IMG/VR virus record: IMGVR_UViG_3300042463_000409
Coordinates: 1-64,000 of that record
Length of the DNA: 64,000 nucleotides
Strand: one strand, 5' to 3'
Source: a virus
The translations under genes were made by a program, and so were the position numbers. This document shows positions 1-8,160 of the stretch, in pieces. The notes beneath the pieces are model-generated. The model ran no database searches. It saw only the letters and a list, made by a program, of their open reading frames with translations, and had not been told where the DNA came from. Within the stretch, counting starts at the first letter, position 1, and each line of letters begins with the position of its first letter.

Positions 1-2
1 TA

Positions 3-1280
3 GCATCAGGAATTGATCAGGATAATTTAGTTGGTAGACCTTATGCTGTTTGGGGAGCTAGTGGTGGTGCAAGTGGACCAGTAGTTATTAAGTTTCCTGG
101 TGGAACTGGTAACTATGGTATGATTCATGCAGTGATTGATATCTATGAATATAGTGGAAATCATGCAGCAACTGTAATAGTTGGTGGACATAACTGGAAT
201 GGAGCCTGGTATAATTTTGGAGCTCAAGTTATTGGATTTACTGATAAACCTGTAAGAGTAGGTGTTAAAGATGGTAAATATTGTATTGTTATTGGTAACG
301 GAAGCTCTGGTTGGTCTTATGGTCAAGTAATACTTAGAAAAATACAAAATGGTACTTACTATAAAAACGTAATGAATGTTAGCAGTGGTTATACTGCAGC
401 TATAGAATCTGATTCATATTCTTGGATTAGTAGTGATTTAAGAGGTCTTAGTACACCAAGTACTTTTTATGCAGGAGGTACTATTTCTTCTGGTAGTAAT
501 ATTTCTTCTAGTAATAATGTAAGTATAAGTGGTACATCATCAGAACCAATAATAATAACAGGAGCAATGCACAAATATATTACCATCAATCCTGGTAATG
601 GTTGGGAAGCAATGGTTCGTTATATTGGTGGATCAGGTAGTAGTTGGTATGTAGGTAAAAGAACAAGTGGCCAATTAGTTGGAACAGAATCGTTTCATTT
701 TTATTCTGAAGCTGCTGGAGCAACTGTGGGTGGAATAACACCAAGTGGTGTATTACATACTACTGGTGGTGCAACGCTAAATGGTCAAGTCTATATTAAT
801 AGACATATTGATGCTAATACTGGTTGGGGATCAGCTTCTGGTAATACAATATTTGTTGGGTGGTATGGCGGTAAAGTAGTATTAGGTAATAATGCAAACG
901 GAGGACATGACTATGCTAGTGGAATATCAGTTCAATCAGTAGTATCTACAAATCCTTTTTTCTGTTTTCAAGACATTACAGCTTTTTCAGATGCTCGTGT
1001 AAAAGAGAACGTAGAATTAGTAGACAATGCAGTAGATAAAGTTAAAGCTATACGTGGTGTGACTTTTACTCGTAACGATACAGATAATCAAAATAAACGT
1101 CATGTAGGAGTTATTGCTCAGGAAGTATTAGCTGTTTTGCCAGAAGCAGTAAGTAAGGATGATAGAGGGCATTACTCGGTTGCTTATGGTAACCTTGCGG
1201 CATTGTTTATCGAAGCTATCAAAGAACAGCAAAAACAAATTGAATACCTTAAATCTGAATTAAATGCCATTACCAAGTAG
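3..1280 (+). CDS. tail fibre protein, C-terminal part, with S74 chaperone domain
   Basis: Open from the first bases of the window, so the gene is cut at its 5' end; an ATG at 120 lies inside the same frame and is not needed as a start. The body is rich in Gly, Ser, Thr and Asn with repeated short beta-strand patterns, as in trimeric fibre shafts. The last ~100 residues are an intramolecular chaperone (peptidase S74, endosialidase type). The motif SDARVKENV (Ser codon 987-989) supplies the Ser/Lys self-cleavage site, and HVGVIAQEV is the family's second signature; a coiled coil (EQQKQIEYLKSELN) ends it. In this family the domain trimerises the fibre and then cuts itself off. It overlaps the next gene by 17 bases. 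Confidence 0.88.
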   Translation, partial: ASGIDQDNLVGRPYAVWGASGGASGPVVIKFPGGTGNYGMIHAVIDIYEYSGNHAATVIVGGHNWNGAWYNFGAQVIGFTDKPVRVGVKDGKYCIVIGNGSSGWSYGQVILRKIQNGTYYKNVMNVSSGYTAAIESDSYSWISSDLRGLSTPSTFYAGGTISSGSNISSSNNVSISGTSSEPIIITGAMHKYITINPGNGWEAMVRYIGGSGSSWYVGKRTSGQLVGTESFHFYSEAAGATVGGITPSGVLHTTGGATLNGQVYINRHIDANTGWGSASGNTIFVGWYGGKVVLGNNANGGHDYASGISVQSVVSTNPFFCFQDITAFSDARVKENVELVDNAVDKVKAIRGVTFTRNDTDNQNKRHVGVIAQEVLAVLPEAVSKDDRGHYSVAYGNLAALFIEAIKEQQKQIEYLKSELNAITK

Positions 1281-2097
1281 TGGAGCTCTAAGTATTGGAG
1301 CTATACGCACAGAATTAGGAAGTAGTTCAGGTAGCTTAAGAACACTCAGCTCCTTAGCTGGGTTTAGTACTCCCGATGCTATTAGTGAGTTCTATGGGTA
1401 CAATACAGGCCTTCTTCTTCATTTAAGGGCAAACAACTCAAGTTCATACCCAGGAAGTGGCACAACATGGTTTGATATTAGTGGCAATGGAAATCATGGC
1501 ACGCTTACTAATAGGTCTGCAATTAATCCTGTATGGAATGGCTCTAGCTTTGAATTTCAAGGGTCTAACCCATTTGGTACTTATCAAAATGGTAGATATG
1601 TAAGCTTTCCTAACTATGAATTTCCTGAACCAAGCGGAAATAATAGGGTAACACTTAATGTATGGTTTTATCCTACAGAGTCTTCTTATCCTATGATTTT
1701 GGCTGGTACTAACTTTAACGGCTCAACAACATTTCAGGGATATCAGTTATGGATAAATGGGACAACCTTGTATGGTAGAATTTCAGGTAGCGGCACTACT
1801 TTTGTAGACTTGGCATACGGATTCTCATTGAATACTTGGATACATGCTACATTGACTTATGATGGGTCAACTGCAAGATTATATGTAAATGGCTCTTTAA
1901 TAACGTCTTCTTTTCTAGGGGTAAGCATGAACTATGCTGCTCCTGGGCTATTTCTTATTGGTGCTCAGTACAACGCAACGGGGGCTACTAATATAGCAGA
2001 ATTCTATACAGGCAGAATAGTTGTGGTGAGATTATATTCTAGGGAGCTTTCAGGGTCCGAAGTAACCGCAATGTACAATCAAGACGTTGCGAGTTAA
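1264..2097 (+). CDS. concanavalin/LamG-like tail receptor-binding protein
   Basis: 277 residues. Residues 1-50 have a motif common at the start of tail proteins (SIGAIRTELG, then LSSLAG, then ISEFYGY). Residues ~55-275 look like a concanavalin A-like jelly roll: WFDISGNGNHGT, a central VTLNVWFYP strand, ATLTYDGSTARLYVNG and a closing GRIVVVRLYSREL strand, the usual LamG order. Such domains bind sugars, so binding a host surface glycan is the likely role. The start overlaps the fibre gene, suggesting coupled translation. Domain assignment is by motif recognition. Confidence 0.8.
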   Translation: MPLPSSGALSIGAIRTELGSSSGSLRTLSSLAGFSTPDAISEFYGYNTGLLLHLRANNSSSYPGSGTTWFDISGNGNHGTLTNRSAINPVWNGSSFEFQGSNPFGTYQNGRYVSFPNYEFPEPSGNNRVTLNVWFYPTESSYPMILAGTNFNGSTTFQGYQLWINGTTLYGRISGSGTTFVDLAYGFSLNTWIHATLTYDGSTARLYVNGSLITSSFLGVSMNYAAPGLFLIGAQYNATGATNIAEFYTGRIVVVRLYSRELSGSEVTAMYNQDVAS

Positions 2098-2114
2098 TAT
2101 AATAATTACCTTTG
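2085..2114 (+). promoter_or_regulatory. Bacteroidetes-type promoter before the small-gene/exported block
   Basis: A TTG at 2085-2087 is followed after 19 bases by TACCTTTG at 2107-2114, matching the TTTG / TAnnTTTG Bacteroidetes promoter. The next ATG is at 2132. Confidence 0.55.
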
Positions 2115-2131
2115 CAAAATAATAAAATAAA

Positions 2132-2317
2132 ATGGAAACAGTAGTAGATTCATCATACAACCTTAATAATTTTGAATTCGTAATTAAGCCTGTTCAGAAC
2201 TTTTCAGGTTTTGACAATAATCTGTTGATGGTAGGATTGTTGGCTATATTACTATTAGCGTGTTTTAAAGAAAATATCTCAATAGGATATAATAAGTATA
2301 TTTGTAAACTAAAATAA
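2132..2317 (+). CDS. small membrane protein
   Basis: 61 residues with one hydrophobic segment (LLMVGLLAILLLACF, residues ~31-45) followed by a basic tail. It is the first gene after the promoter at 2085-2114. A short single-pass protein; no family recognised. Confidence 0.55.
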   Translation: METVVDSSYNLNNFEFVIKPVQNFSGFDNNLLMVGLLAILLLACFKENISIGYNKYICKLK

Positions 2318-2328
2318 ATAAATAAATA

Positions 2329-2616
2329 ATGAAAACAATCTATGTAGAACCAGCAAGCATCGAAATTAATGGTTCATCTATCGGAACAGTTACCAAAGTA
2401 AGCATTAGCGGAAATTGCGAATTATTTGCAACACAAGTTAGTGTATGGGTAAACATGATGTCAACTTCAGCTAGCTTTGCTAATAAATCCCTTATTGTTA
2501 CAGCAGGCGTTACATCAACAGGCGTTAATTGGGCAGCACTAGAAGCTGATGTTCTTGAGCAATTAGGACTAACTAAGTCTGAAGACCAAACTCCAGAGGC
2601 CCCTGTAGCTCCTTAA
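2329..2616 (+). CDS. conserved hypothetical protein
   Basis: 95 residues, soluble, beta-rich in the first two thirds (IYVEPASIEINGSS, VTKVSISGN) with an acidic, Pro-rich tail (EDQTPEAPVAP). It sits 11 bases after the previous gene in the same run. Function unknown. Confidence 0.65.
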   Translation: MKTIYVEPASIEINGSSIGTVTKVSISGNCELFATQVSVWVNMMSTSASFANKSLIVTAGVTSTGVNWAALEADVLEQLGLTKSEDQTPEAPVAP

Positions 2617-2632
2617 TATTCACATAATTACT

Positions 2633-2848
2633 ATGAATCAAATAGAAGAGATTATTAAATCTTGGGCTATTTCATTCAACCCTACAGATGAGCAGCGTGA
2701 AAGAGCTGCAAATAGACTCAGCATATGTCACTCTTGCGAGCACATTAAAAAAGAATTGCTTGCTGATAGATGTGGCATGTGCGGTTGTCTTTTAAAGGGT
2801 AAGGTGTTTAGTCCAAAAGAAAAAGCTTGCCCAGATGGCAGGTTTTAA
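2633..2848 (+). CDS. small cysteine-rich zinc-binding protein
   Basis: 71 residues. The second half carries CHSCEH, then CGMCGC and a later Cys (KACPDG), giving two CxxC knuckles plus an extra Cys, the pattern of a small zinc ribbon. An amphipathic N-terminal helix (EEIIKSWAISF) precedes it. Metal binding is inferred from the Cys spacing; the partner is unknown. Confidence 0.7.
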   Translation: MNQIEEIIKSWAISFNPTDEQRERAANRLSICHSCEHIKKELLADRCGMCGCLLKGKVFSPKEKACPDGRF

Positions 2849-2861
2849 TTATTGGCAAAAT

Positions 2862-2894
2862 ATTTGCTTATAAGTAAGAGTTAATATATATTTG
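2862..2894 (+). promoter_or_regulatory. Bacteroidetes-type promoter
   Basis: TATATTTG at 2887-2894, 18 bases before the ATG at 2913, with a TTG at 2862-2864 about 22 bases upstream. Confidence 0.5.
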
Positions 2895-2912
2895 TAAGAC
2901 AAACCTAAAAAC

Positions 2913-3365
2913 ATGGCAAAAGTTAAAAAAACCTATCAAGACCTACTTAATGTAGTTCGAGCAGTAAATGTTCTTGTAAATAATAAAGAGCATGCTGACG
3001 CAAACACCAAAGGCGTTAAAAAACTACAAAAAATTGGTGAAAAGCTAAAATCTCATTTAGACACTTATAATGAGAAGTTGGAAGACATTCGTCTAGATTG
3101 TGCTAATACAGATAAAGATGGATCTTTATTATTAGATGAAAATGGAGGATATAAGTATACAAAAGATATGCTTAAAGAACTTAACAAGAAAGTTAAAGCT
3201 TTATTAGCTGAAGAATTTGAGTTCTATCGGTTTACTTTCTCTACAGAAGGACTAGAAAAATATAGTTTTCTCGAAGGGTTCGTAGAGGGTCTAGAGTTCC
3301 CTGAACTTAAAGTTGTTGAAGACGACGATGATACTGCAGAAGTAGCTCAAGTTGTAGAAATTTAA
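2913..3365 (+). CDS. acidic helical protein, unknown
   Basis: 150 residues. The first ~120 are predicted helical with alternating Lys and Glu; the end is very acidic (VVEDDDDTAEVAQVVEI). No signal peptide, so it is probably cytoplasmic or virion-bound. It has its own promoter-like box and stops one base before the first exported-protein gene. Confidence 0.7.
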   Translation: MAKVKKTYQDLLNVVRAVNVLVNNKEHADANTKGVKKLQKIGEKLKSHLDTYNEKLEDIRLDCANTDKDGSLLLDENGGYKYTKDMLKELNKKVKALLAEEFEFYRFTFSTEGLEKYSFLEGFVEGLEFPELKVVEDDDDTAEVAQVVEI

Positions 3366-3366
3366 T

Positions 3367-3855
3367 ATGTTAAAAATGTTTTCATATAAGAAAAGCCTCC
3401 TTGCATTGGGGGCTTTCTTATTTTCTATACTTGCATATTCACAAGACATTGTAGTTGCGGAAGTAAAGAACTCAATAAAAATAGGTCCTTTGGCCGGGAA
3501 TAGAAAACTAGAGTTCGGAGTCAAGAATATACTAGAAGAGTATCTGCAAGAGAGTGGATACAATTTGTCTCCTAGCTCAAAAAATCAGATATTTGCAGAA
3601 CTTATTTATATGGATGTGTTAAGCACGAAGAGTAACTTATCCATATTTCATAAGGACGATAATGCTGTTGTAATAAGAATGAAAGGATATATAATTAGAG
3701 ATGGTAAAAAATCTAAAGAGTGTATCGTAGAAGAACAAGCAACAGAAGTATCAACATCAACGCTCATCATTAGTAACGATGGCAAGTTTAACCAACAGAA
3801 TCTAAGCACAGCAATTAAAAAGTCGTGTAATTCATTGGTTAACAAGCTATTATGA
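3367..3855 (+). CDS. exported protein, possible CsgG-fold partner
   Basis: 162 residues with a signal peptide (KKSLLALGAFLFSILAYSQ, cut near residue 25). The mature part starts DIVVAEVKNS and runs through a helix (EFGVKNILEEYLQESGYNL), a strand-rich middle and a final helix (AIKKSCNSLVNKLL). This helix/strand order resembles the small periplasmic fold found in CsgG and related proteins, but the match is weak. It opens a run of six exported proteins and overlaps the next gene by four bases, so the two are probably translated together. Periplasmic location is inferred from the signal peptide. Confidence 0.7.
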   Translation: MLKMFSYKKSLLALGAFLFSILAYSQDIVVAEVKNSIKIGPLAGNRKLEFGVKNILEEYLQESGYNLSPSSKNQIFAELIYMDVLSTKSNLSIFHKDDNAVVIRMKGYIIRDGKKSKECIVEEQATEVSTSTLIISNDGKFNQQNLSTAIKKSCNSLVNKLL

Positions 3856-5927
3856 TTAAAAAATTATTATTTCTTGTCACAATTTTTCAAATATTTGTGA
3901 CATATTCTGATGCTCAAATTAAATTCAGGGCACTATCTTCCGTAGGTGGAACATCTCTAAACAGAGGTGGAGAGTTCGATTACATTATACAGGCAAATGG
4001 CAATGGTAATAGTAATACCAAGCAATTGCTATTTGATGTCATGTATGACCAAAAGAACTTTGAAATCATATCTATAAATCATACGGGCACAGGTGGTAAT
4101 GGTGGAGTATTGCCACAGGGCTCTAATATACAATTATCTTGGACTAATTATCCTAACTATACGTGGAATTCAAATACACAGAATAGCACGTCTAATGGTA
4201 CTACAAACTACCAAAATCAGAACTATACGTTCAATGGAGCTAACGGAGATAATGCAATTATTAGAGCTACTTTAACTTGGGCTACTACATCAGCTATGCC
4301 GTATACTGGTTACGATAGATTGATTGTAATTAAATTTAGACTTAGGACTACAAGCACAGCATACACATTCAATCCTATTAAATTAAACTTTGTAGCAGGC
4401 TGGACTAGCCAGGGCGTAGAAACGCCTACTATTATGGAAACTCCATTATTGACTACTGTTAATATGAATCAGAACTTTGGCAAGTTTGTTACAGCTAAAG
4501 TAGATTTAAGTTCTGCATTACAAAGCTTATCTTCTATAAGAGTTTCTTTTAGAGATACGCTTACAAATCAGGGTCAATTATTCAATGTAACGTCTTCAGG
4601 AGATGTAGATATTAATCAATCTTTATTGGCTGCTAATAGAGTATATGACGTTACTGTTATGTATGAAATGGATAAGCTATATAGCATATACAATAATGCC
4701 ATTACAATATCCGATTTTACCACGGCTCAAAGCGAATTTACTAGCATGGGCTTAGATGGTTCAAATGGTAAAAACTTAAAGACAGGTCAATCATTGTATG
4801 CTGCCGACATCAACAGAAACCAAAAGATTGATGGAGGAGATTTACCTAGATTGCTTGCTCAAATTGCAGGACTAGATACGCTAGTTGCATTACCTAGTCA
4901 GTATACGATTGGAAGTGGCGGATATATGAGTATTCCTACATGGATGGCCAATGATGGTACAACTATGGCAGGAGTTACAGAATGGTGCATAGTTACTCCA
5001 AACGGATATGGTCAAGGAGTTGCTAAAGTACTTGTGGATATGAGAGAATTTGTAGGCACAGGTATTACTCCTAATCAGATAAAGAGCTTACAGATATTTG
5101 ATATTTATTCTGGTCCTGTTGAATACGTTAGCGAAGATGCGGCTTGGGCTTCATTTAAAGTTCCTTCTAACATGCAAAAAGTAAGTGACGGCACTTCAGT
5201 ATTCTTGGGTAGTATCAGAAATATGAATAACGCCAATACTGACTATGCTTTACAGGCTGAATTCCAATTCAATGTTAATCCTAGCAATTCTTGGGGGTCT
5301 GTTACAGCGTCAAATTGGAAAAATATCACAATGCCTAGAACGATATTTAAAACAGGTGCTTTAGGCACAAATCAGTTCCTAGATTTAAAATATCTATTAT
5401 GGGGGGACGTAAACAGGTCTCATTCATCTAGGGTTGTATTGTCTGAAAATGGAGCTCCTGTTATTCAAGTTAATTCTACAAATGGATTTATCAATACTCC
5501 AAACAATGTATCTGCTATAGATGTTACATTATCTAACATGACAATCACATCTAACAGCATTGAGGTACCTGTGTCTGTAAATACAAATGGGGCTAATATG
5601 AGCGGACTTCAATTTGAGTTTGTTTTCGATGAGTCTAAATTAAAATTTGAGGAGCTAGTTGCCAATGTTCCTAATTCTTGGTATATCTTTGCAGATAGTA
5701 AGAATGGCAGAGTTAAGTTTGGTTCTTTAGACCAAACAAAGTCTATTCCAATTAAAGGAGAAAGCGTTCCATTTAAGCTTAAATTCTCTGCAAAAGAAAG
5801 CGGCGTTAATATGCTAACTTCTATCAGAGTATCTCAGATAATGGACGCTAGTGATGATAAAGGCAATCAGCTAGGAATTAACTTAAACTCTACTCAAATA
5901 AAACTAACAGGTTATAAAAATTTTTAA
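3852..5927 (+). CDS. large secreted protein with dockerin-like and cohesin-like regions
   Basis: 691 residues with a signal peptide (MIKKLLFLVTIFQIFVTYSDAQ, cut after ~22). The N-terminal ~210 residues are Asn/Thr/Tyr-rich beta structure (LLFDVMYDQKNFEIISI). Around residues 315-340 is YAADINRNQKIDGGDLPRLL, the calcium-loop-plus-helix pattern of a dockerin repeat; a second weaker one may be LLWGDVNRSHSS. Residues ~560-690 look like a cohesin (MSGLQFEFVFDESKLKFEEL, then GRVKFGSLD, then VPFKLKFSA). Cohesin-dockerin pairs hold together surface complexes in bacteria, so assembly on the host surface is plausible. Highly unusual for a phage. It is coupled to its neighbours on both sides. Confidence 0.75.
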   Translation: MIKKLLFLVTIFQIFVTYSDAQIKFRALSSVGGTSLNRGGEFDYIIQANGNGNSNTKQLLFDVMYDQKNFEIISINHTGTGGNGGVLPQGSNIQLSWTNYPNYTWNSNTQNSTSNGTTNYQNQNYTFNGANGDNAIIRATLTWATTSAMPYTGYDRLIVIKFRLRTTSTAYTFNPIKLNFVAGWTSQGVETPTIMETPLLTTVNMNQNFGKFVTAKVDLSSALQSLSSIRVSFRDTLTNQGQLFNVTSSGDVDINQSLLAANRVYDVTVMYEMDKLYSIYNNAITISDFTTAQSEFTSMGLDGSNGKNLKTGQSLYAADINRNQKIDGGDLPRLLAQIAGLDTLVALPSQYTIGSGGYMSIPTWMANDGTTMAGVTEWCIVTPNGYGQGVAKVLVDMREFVGTGITPNQIKSLQIFDIYSGPVEYVSEDAAWASFKVPSNMQKVSDGTSVFLGSIRNMNNANTDYALQAEFQFNVNPSNSWGSVTASNWKNITMPRTIFKTGALGTNQFLDLKYLLWGDVNRSHSSRVVLSENGAPVIQVNSTNGFINTPNNVSAIDVTLSNMTITSNSIEVPVSVNTNGANMSGLQFEFVFDESKLKFEELVANVPNSWYIFADSKNGRVKFGSLDQTKSIPIKGESVPFKLKFSAKESGVNMLTSIRVSQIMDASDDKGNQLGINLNSTQIKLTGYKNF

Positions 5928-5928
5928 T

Positions 5929-6291
5929 ATGAAAAACAAGTTCATTTTAGTTTGTATCGTTACGCTTATCATGATGGCTTGCACTAAAATAGATTTAGTA
6001 ATGCCAGAAGTGATTGATTTAGGCGTTAAATCAACTTCAACATCTATCAAGTCTATCAAGCAATCAGCTAACGTAATTACGGCTGAATTTGGAACTACTG
6101 CAGGGTCAAAATACTCTATTCAGATAGTTCCATTTGGCTCAGACCAGCCTGTTAAAAAAGAAGGATTTACAGCATCTAGCGATGTTACAACAAAAATATT
6201 AGACCTATCAAATTTGGAAAAGAAAGATTATGATCTTATTTTTATAGATATTGATGGGAAAGAAGTTAAATACCCTATAATTATAAAATAA
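5929..6291 (+). CDS. predicted lipoprotein
   Basis: 120 residues. A signal sequence ends in a lipobox (LIMMAC, Cys at residue 18), so the protein should be lipid-anchored after signal peptidase II cutting. The mature part is small and beta-rich (ANVITAEFGTTAGSKYSIQIV, ending DIDGKEVKYPIIIK), like a single Ig-like or fibronectin-like domain. It follows the cohesin-like gene by one base, so a shared envelope role is likely. Family not recognised. Confidence 0.75.
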   Translation: MKNKFILVCIVTLIMMACTKIDLVMPEVIDLGVKSTSTSIKSIKQSANVITAEFGTTAGSKYSIQIVPFGSDQPVKKEGFTASSDVTTKILDLSNLEKKDYDLIFIDIDGKEVKYPIIIK

Positions 6292-6296
6292 ATTTT

Positions 6297-6617
6297 ATGT
6301 CAGAAGAACAACAAGAAGGCACAATGTCTAGTCTAAAAAAAACCGTTGTAGGTACTTTGGCTACAGTTGTAACAGCAGGTGGTGCTTGGTTAGGATCAAC
6401 ATTATTTGGTGGTGGAAGCGACGATAAAGCTACTCCTGCACCAGCTCCTGTAATCAATATTACTAACTCTAACCAACAAGCTCAACAAGCTAGTGGTGGT
6501 ACTACTATTATTAAAGAAAGAGTTGTAGAAAAACCTGCAGCACAACCAGCTGCTAAACCTGAAAAGAATAAGAAAAAAGAAGGCGACGAGTTCAAAGAAG
6601 AAGCTCCTAAATGGTAA
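6297..6617 (+). CDS. small protein with one membrane-like segment
   Basis: 106 residues: a Gly/Ala/Thr hydrophobic stretch (VVGTLATVVTAGGAWLGSTLFGG, residues ~17-39), then a low-complexity Ala/Pro/Gln section and a Lys/Glu tail. Could be a single-pass membrane protein with a disordered tail. Function unknown. Confidence 0.65.
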   Translation: MSEEQQEGTMSSLKKTVVGTLATVVTAGGAWLGSTLFGGGSDDKATPAPAPVINITNSNQQAQQASGGTTIIKERVVEKPAAQPAAKPEKNKKKEGDEFKEEAPKW

Positions 6618-6620
6618 TAT

Positions 6621-6761
6621 ATGGCTAACGCACAGAAAAAGAAAAAACCAATGAGAAGCAGAAGGTCTGGTTTAAAGACTTCTGCAATTATAAAACACAA
6701 TCAACAAATAATAAATAACATATGGACAGCAAACAGCAATCAGGTTTTAAAGACCTGTTAA
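6621..6761 (+). CDS. tiny basic protein
   Basis: 46 residues, starting ATG at 6621 and ending TAA at 6759-6761, overlapping the next gene by 40 bases. Begins MANAQKKKKPMRSRRSGLK, strongly basic, then a neutral tail. Tiny basic proteins also occur at 33.7-36.0 kb. Nucleic-acid binding is inferred only from charge. Confidence 0.45.
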   Translation: MANAQKKKKPMRSRRSGLKTSAIIKHNQQIINNIWTANSNQVLKTC

Positions 6762-7318
6762 ACAATTTGATGCAGAAAAGATGGTATGTAACAGCCATCG
6801 TGCTAGGGATATTTGTTCTTATATTGCTAGGGTTATTTGTAGCAGTAGCGATAGGCATTGAAATTCCTGCAGGACTAAGAGAAATATTGTTACTATTGGT
6901 CGGAGTGTTTAGCGGTAGCTATAATAAGATTATAGACTACTATTACTCTGACGCAGATAAGGATAAGTTACTTGTTCAAAAAATGGACGAAGAAGATGGT
7001 GTATCTCTTTCTCATGCAAATGATATGAAGGAGACCAATAAGCCATTTGCTCCCGCTATTCCTGATGCCTTTGTTGCAGGTGCTCAAGCCGCAAGAGAGC
7101 TAGCTGTTGTAGAAAACAAACAGAACTATGATTTAAATAAAGATGAGCAGGAGCACAGACAGGCTATGGAAGTTGACAAGCAAGAGCATGAGCAAGAAAT
7201 GGAGAAATTAGAATTCGAGTTTCACGCACACAGGCAATGTCAGCATGAATGGGGAGATGCAGATAATGATGGAGAATTAGAATGTCAAATTTGTGGACTA
7301 TTAAAAAACAAAGCATAA
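6722..7318 (+). CDS. membrane protein with coiled coil and zinc-finger tail
   Basis: 198 residues. Two hydrophobic segments (VTAIVLGIFVLILLGLFVAV, ~22-42, and LREILLLLVGVFSGS, ~51-66) form a hairpin. A long charged helix (residues ~115-175, many Glu/His/Lys) follows, then CQHEWGD...ELECQICG, a CxxH/CxxC zinc-knuckle. The paired segments near the N-terminus resemble a holin, but the long tail and zinc site are not holin-like. Its stop codon overlaps the start of the next gene (TAATG). Confidence 0.7.
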   Translation: MDSKQQSGFKDLLNNLMQKRWYVTAIVLGIFVLILLGLFVAVAIGIEIPAGLREILLLLVGVFSGSYNKIIDYYYSDADKDKLLVQKMDEEDGVSLSHANDMKETNKPFAPAIPDAFVAGAQAARELAVVENKQNYDLNKDEQEHRQAMEVDKQEHEQEMEKLEFEFHAHRQCQHEWGDADNDGELECQICGLLKNKA

Positions 7319-8157
7319 TGAAAAACCTACCAATACTACTATTTTTACTTCCAATATTATCTTTCTCACAAGTTAGTAATTGGAGAGGAGGCGGAGCGCC
7401 TCAAATGCAAAGAAGCACTCAATCGTTTCAACAATCAATGCCTCAAAGAGACAATATCAGCAGATGGAGAGACGAATCACCAAGAGAGTTTAATAGACCT
7501 ATAGAAACAAAACCAGGTTCAAATATTATCGTCAACGACCCTTGGCTAGGAAATGGTTGGGGTTGGGGTTGGAATAGATGGGATATGTGGGGAGCTCCTG
7601 GATTTGGAGCAAATTGGTGGTTCTGGCAGCCTAGTTGGTATTGGAATGATTTCGGATACAGACAACCTGCAAGAATATATGTTTACAAGGATGGTAAAAG
7701 AGATACTATTAGAGGGAAGAAGCCTATAATAAGCTTTGGTATTCAAAAGACAAAAGATAATCAGTTAGGTGGATTCTTTACAGTAGGTGGGAAAGCTTAT
7801 CTTATAGCAGAGTATAACTCAAGCGTAGAAAGAGACAACTCAACATTTTACCCATTCGGAAGCATAACCCAAGTTGACTTTCCATTGGTTGGAGATTTAG
7901 TTCAAAGGAATAGTTTTTATATTGGGGCAGGTAAAAGAATCAAAAGAACAGGTATACATTTTATGATTGGCAGCATTAGTGAAGATGTAAAGTGGAGAGG
8001 TAAGGACGATATAGGATATATTACGTTCCCTAAGTATTTAGATAGATTTACTACAATTAAAGTAGGGGCTCTGCATGATTATAAAAATTTCACAATCAAG
8101 GCTGATTATGATCCTGTAATCAATAGCACAACTTTTGGACTAGGTATTAACTTTTAA
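7318..8157 (+). CDS. exported protein, predicted outer-membrane beta-barrel
   Basis: 279 residues from ATG 7318, which gives a clean signal peptide (MKNLPILLFLLPILSFSQ); an in-frame upstream ATG at 7282 would spoil it. Residues ~20-70 are Arg/Gln/Ser-rich; ~75-120 is strikingly Trp/Gly-rich (NGWGWGWNRWDMWG). From ~145 on, amphipathic strands alternate with turns (GFFTVGGKAYLIAEYNS, NSFYIGAGKRI, GIHFMIGSIS) and the protein ends in a strand with terminal Phe (TTFGLGINF), the usual outer-membrane barrel signature. It belongs to the exported block. Confidence 0.7.
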   Translation: MKNLPILLFLLPILSFSQVSNWRGGGAPQMQRSTQSFQQSMPQRDNISRWRDESPREFNRPIETKPGSNIIVNDPWLGNGWGWGWNRWDMWGAPGFGANWWFWQPSWYWNDFGYRQPARIYVYKDGKRDTIRGKKPIISFGIQKTKDNQLGGFFTVGGKAYLIAEYNSSVERDNSTFYPFGSITQVDFPLVGDLVQRNSFYIGAGKRIKRTGIHFMIGSISEDVKWRGKDDIGYITFPKYLDRFTTIKVGALHDYKNFTIKADYDPVINSTTFGLGINF

Positions 8158-8160
8158 TAT

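Noticed and set aside
7282-7317. Upstream start for the 7318 gene
   Set aside because: It would put polar residues before the signal peptide and overlap the previous gene; ATG 7318 gives a normal signal.
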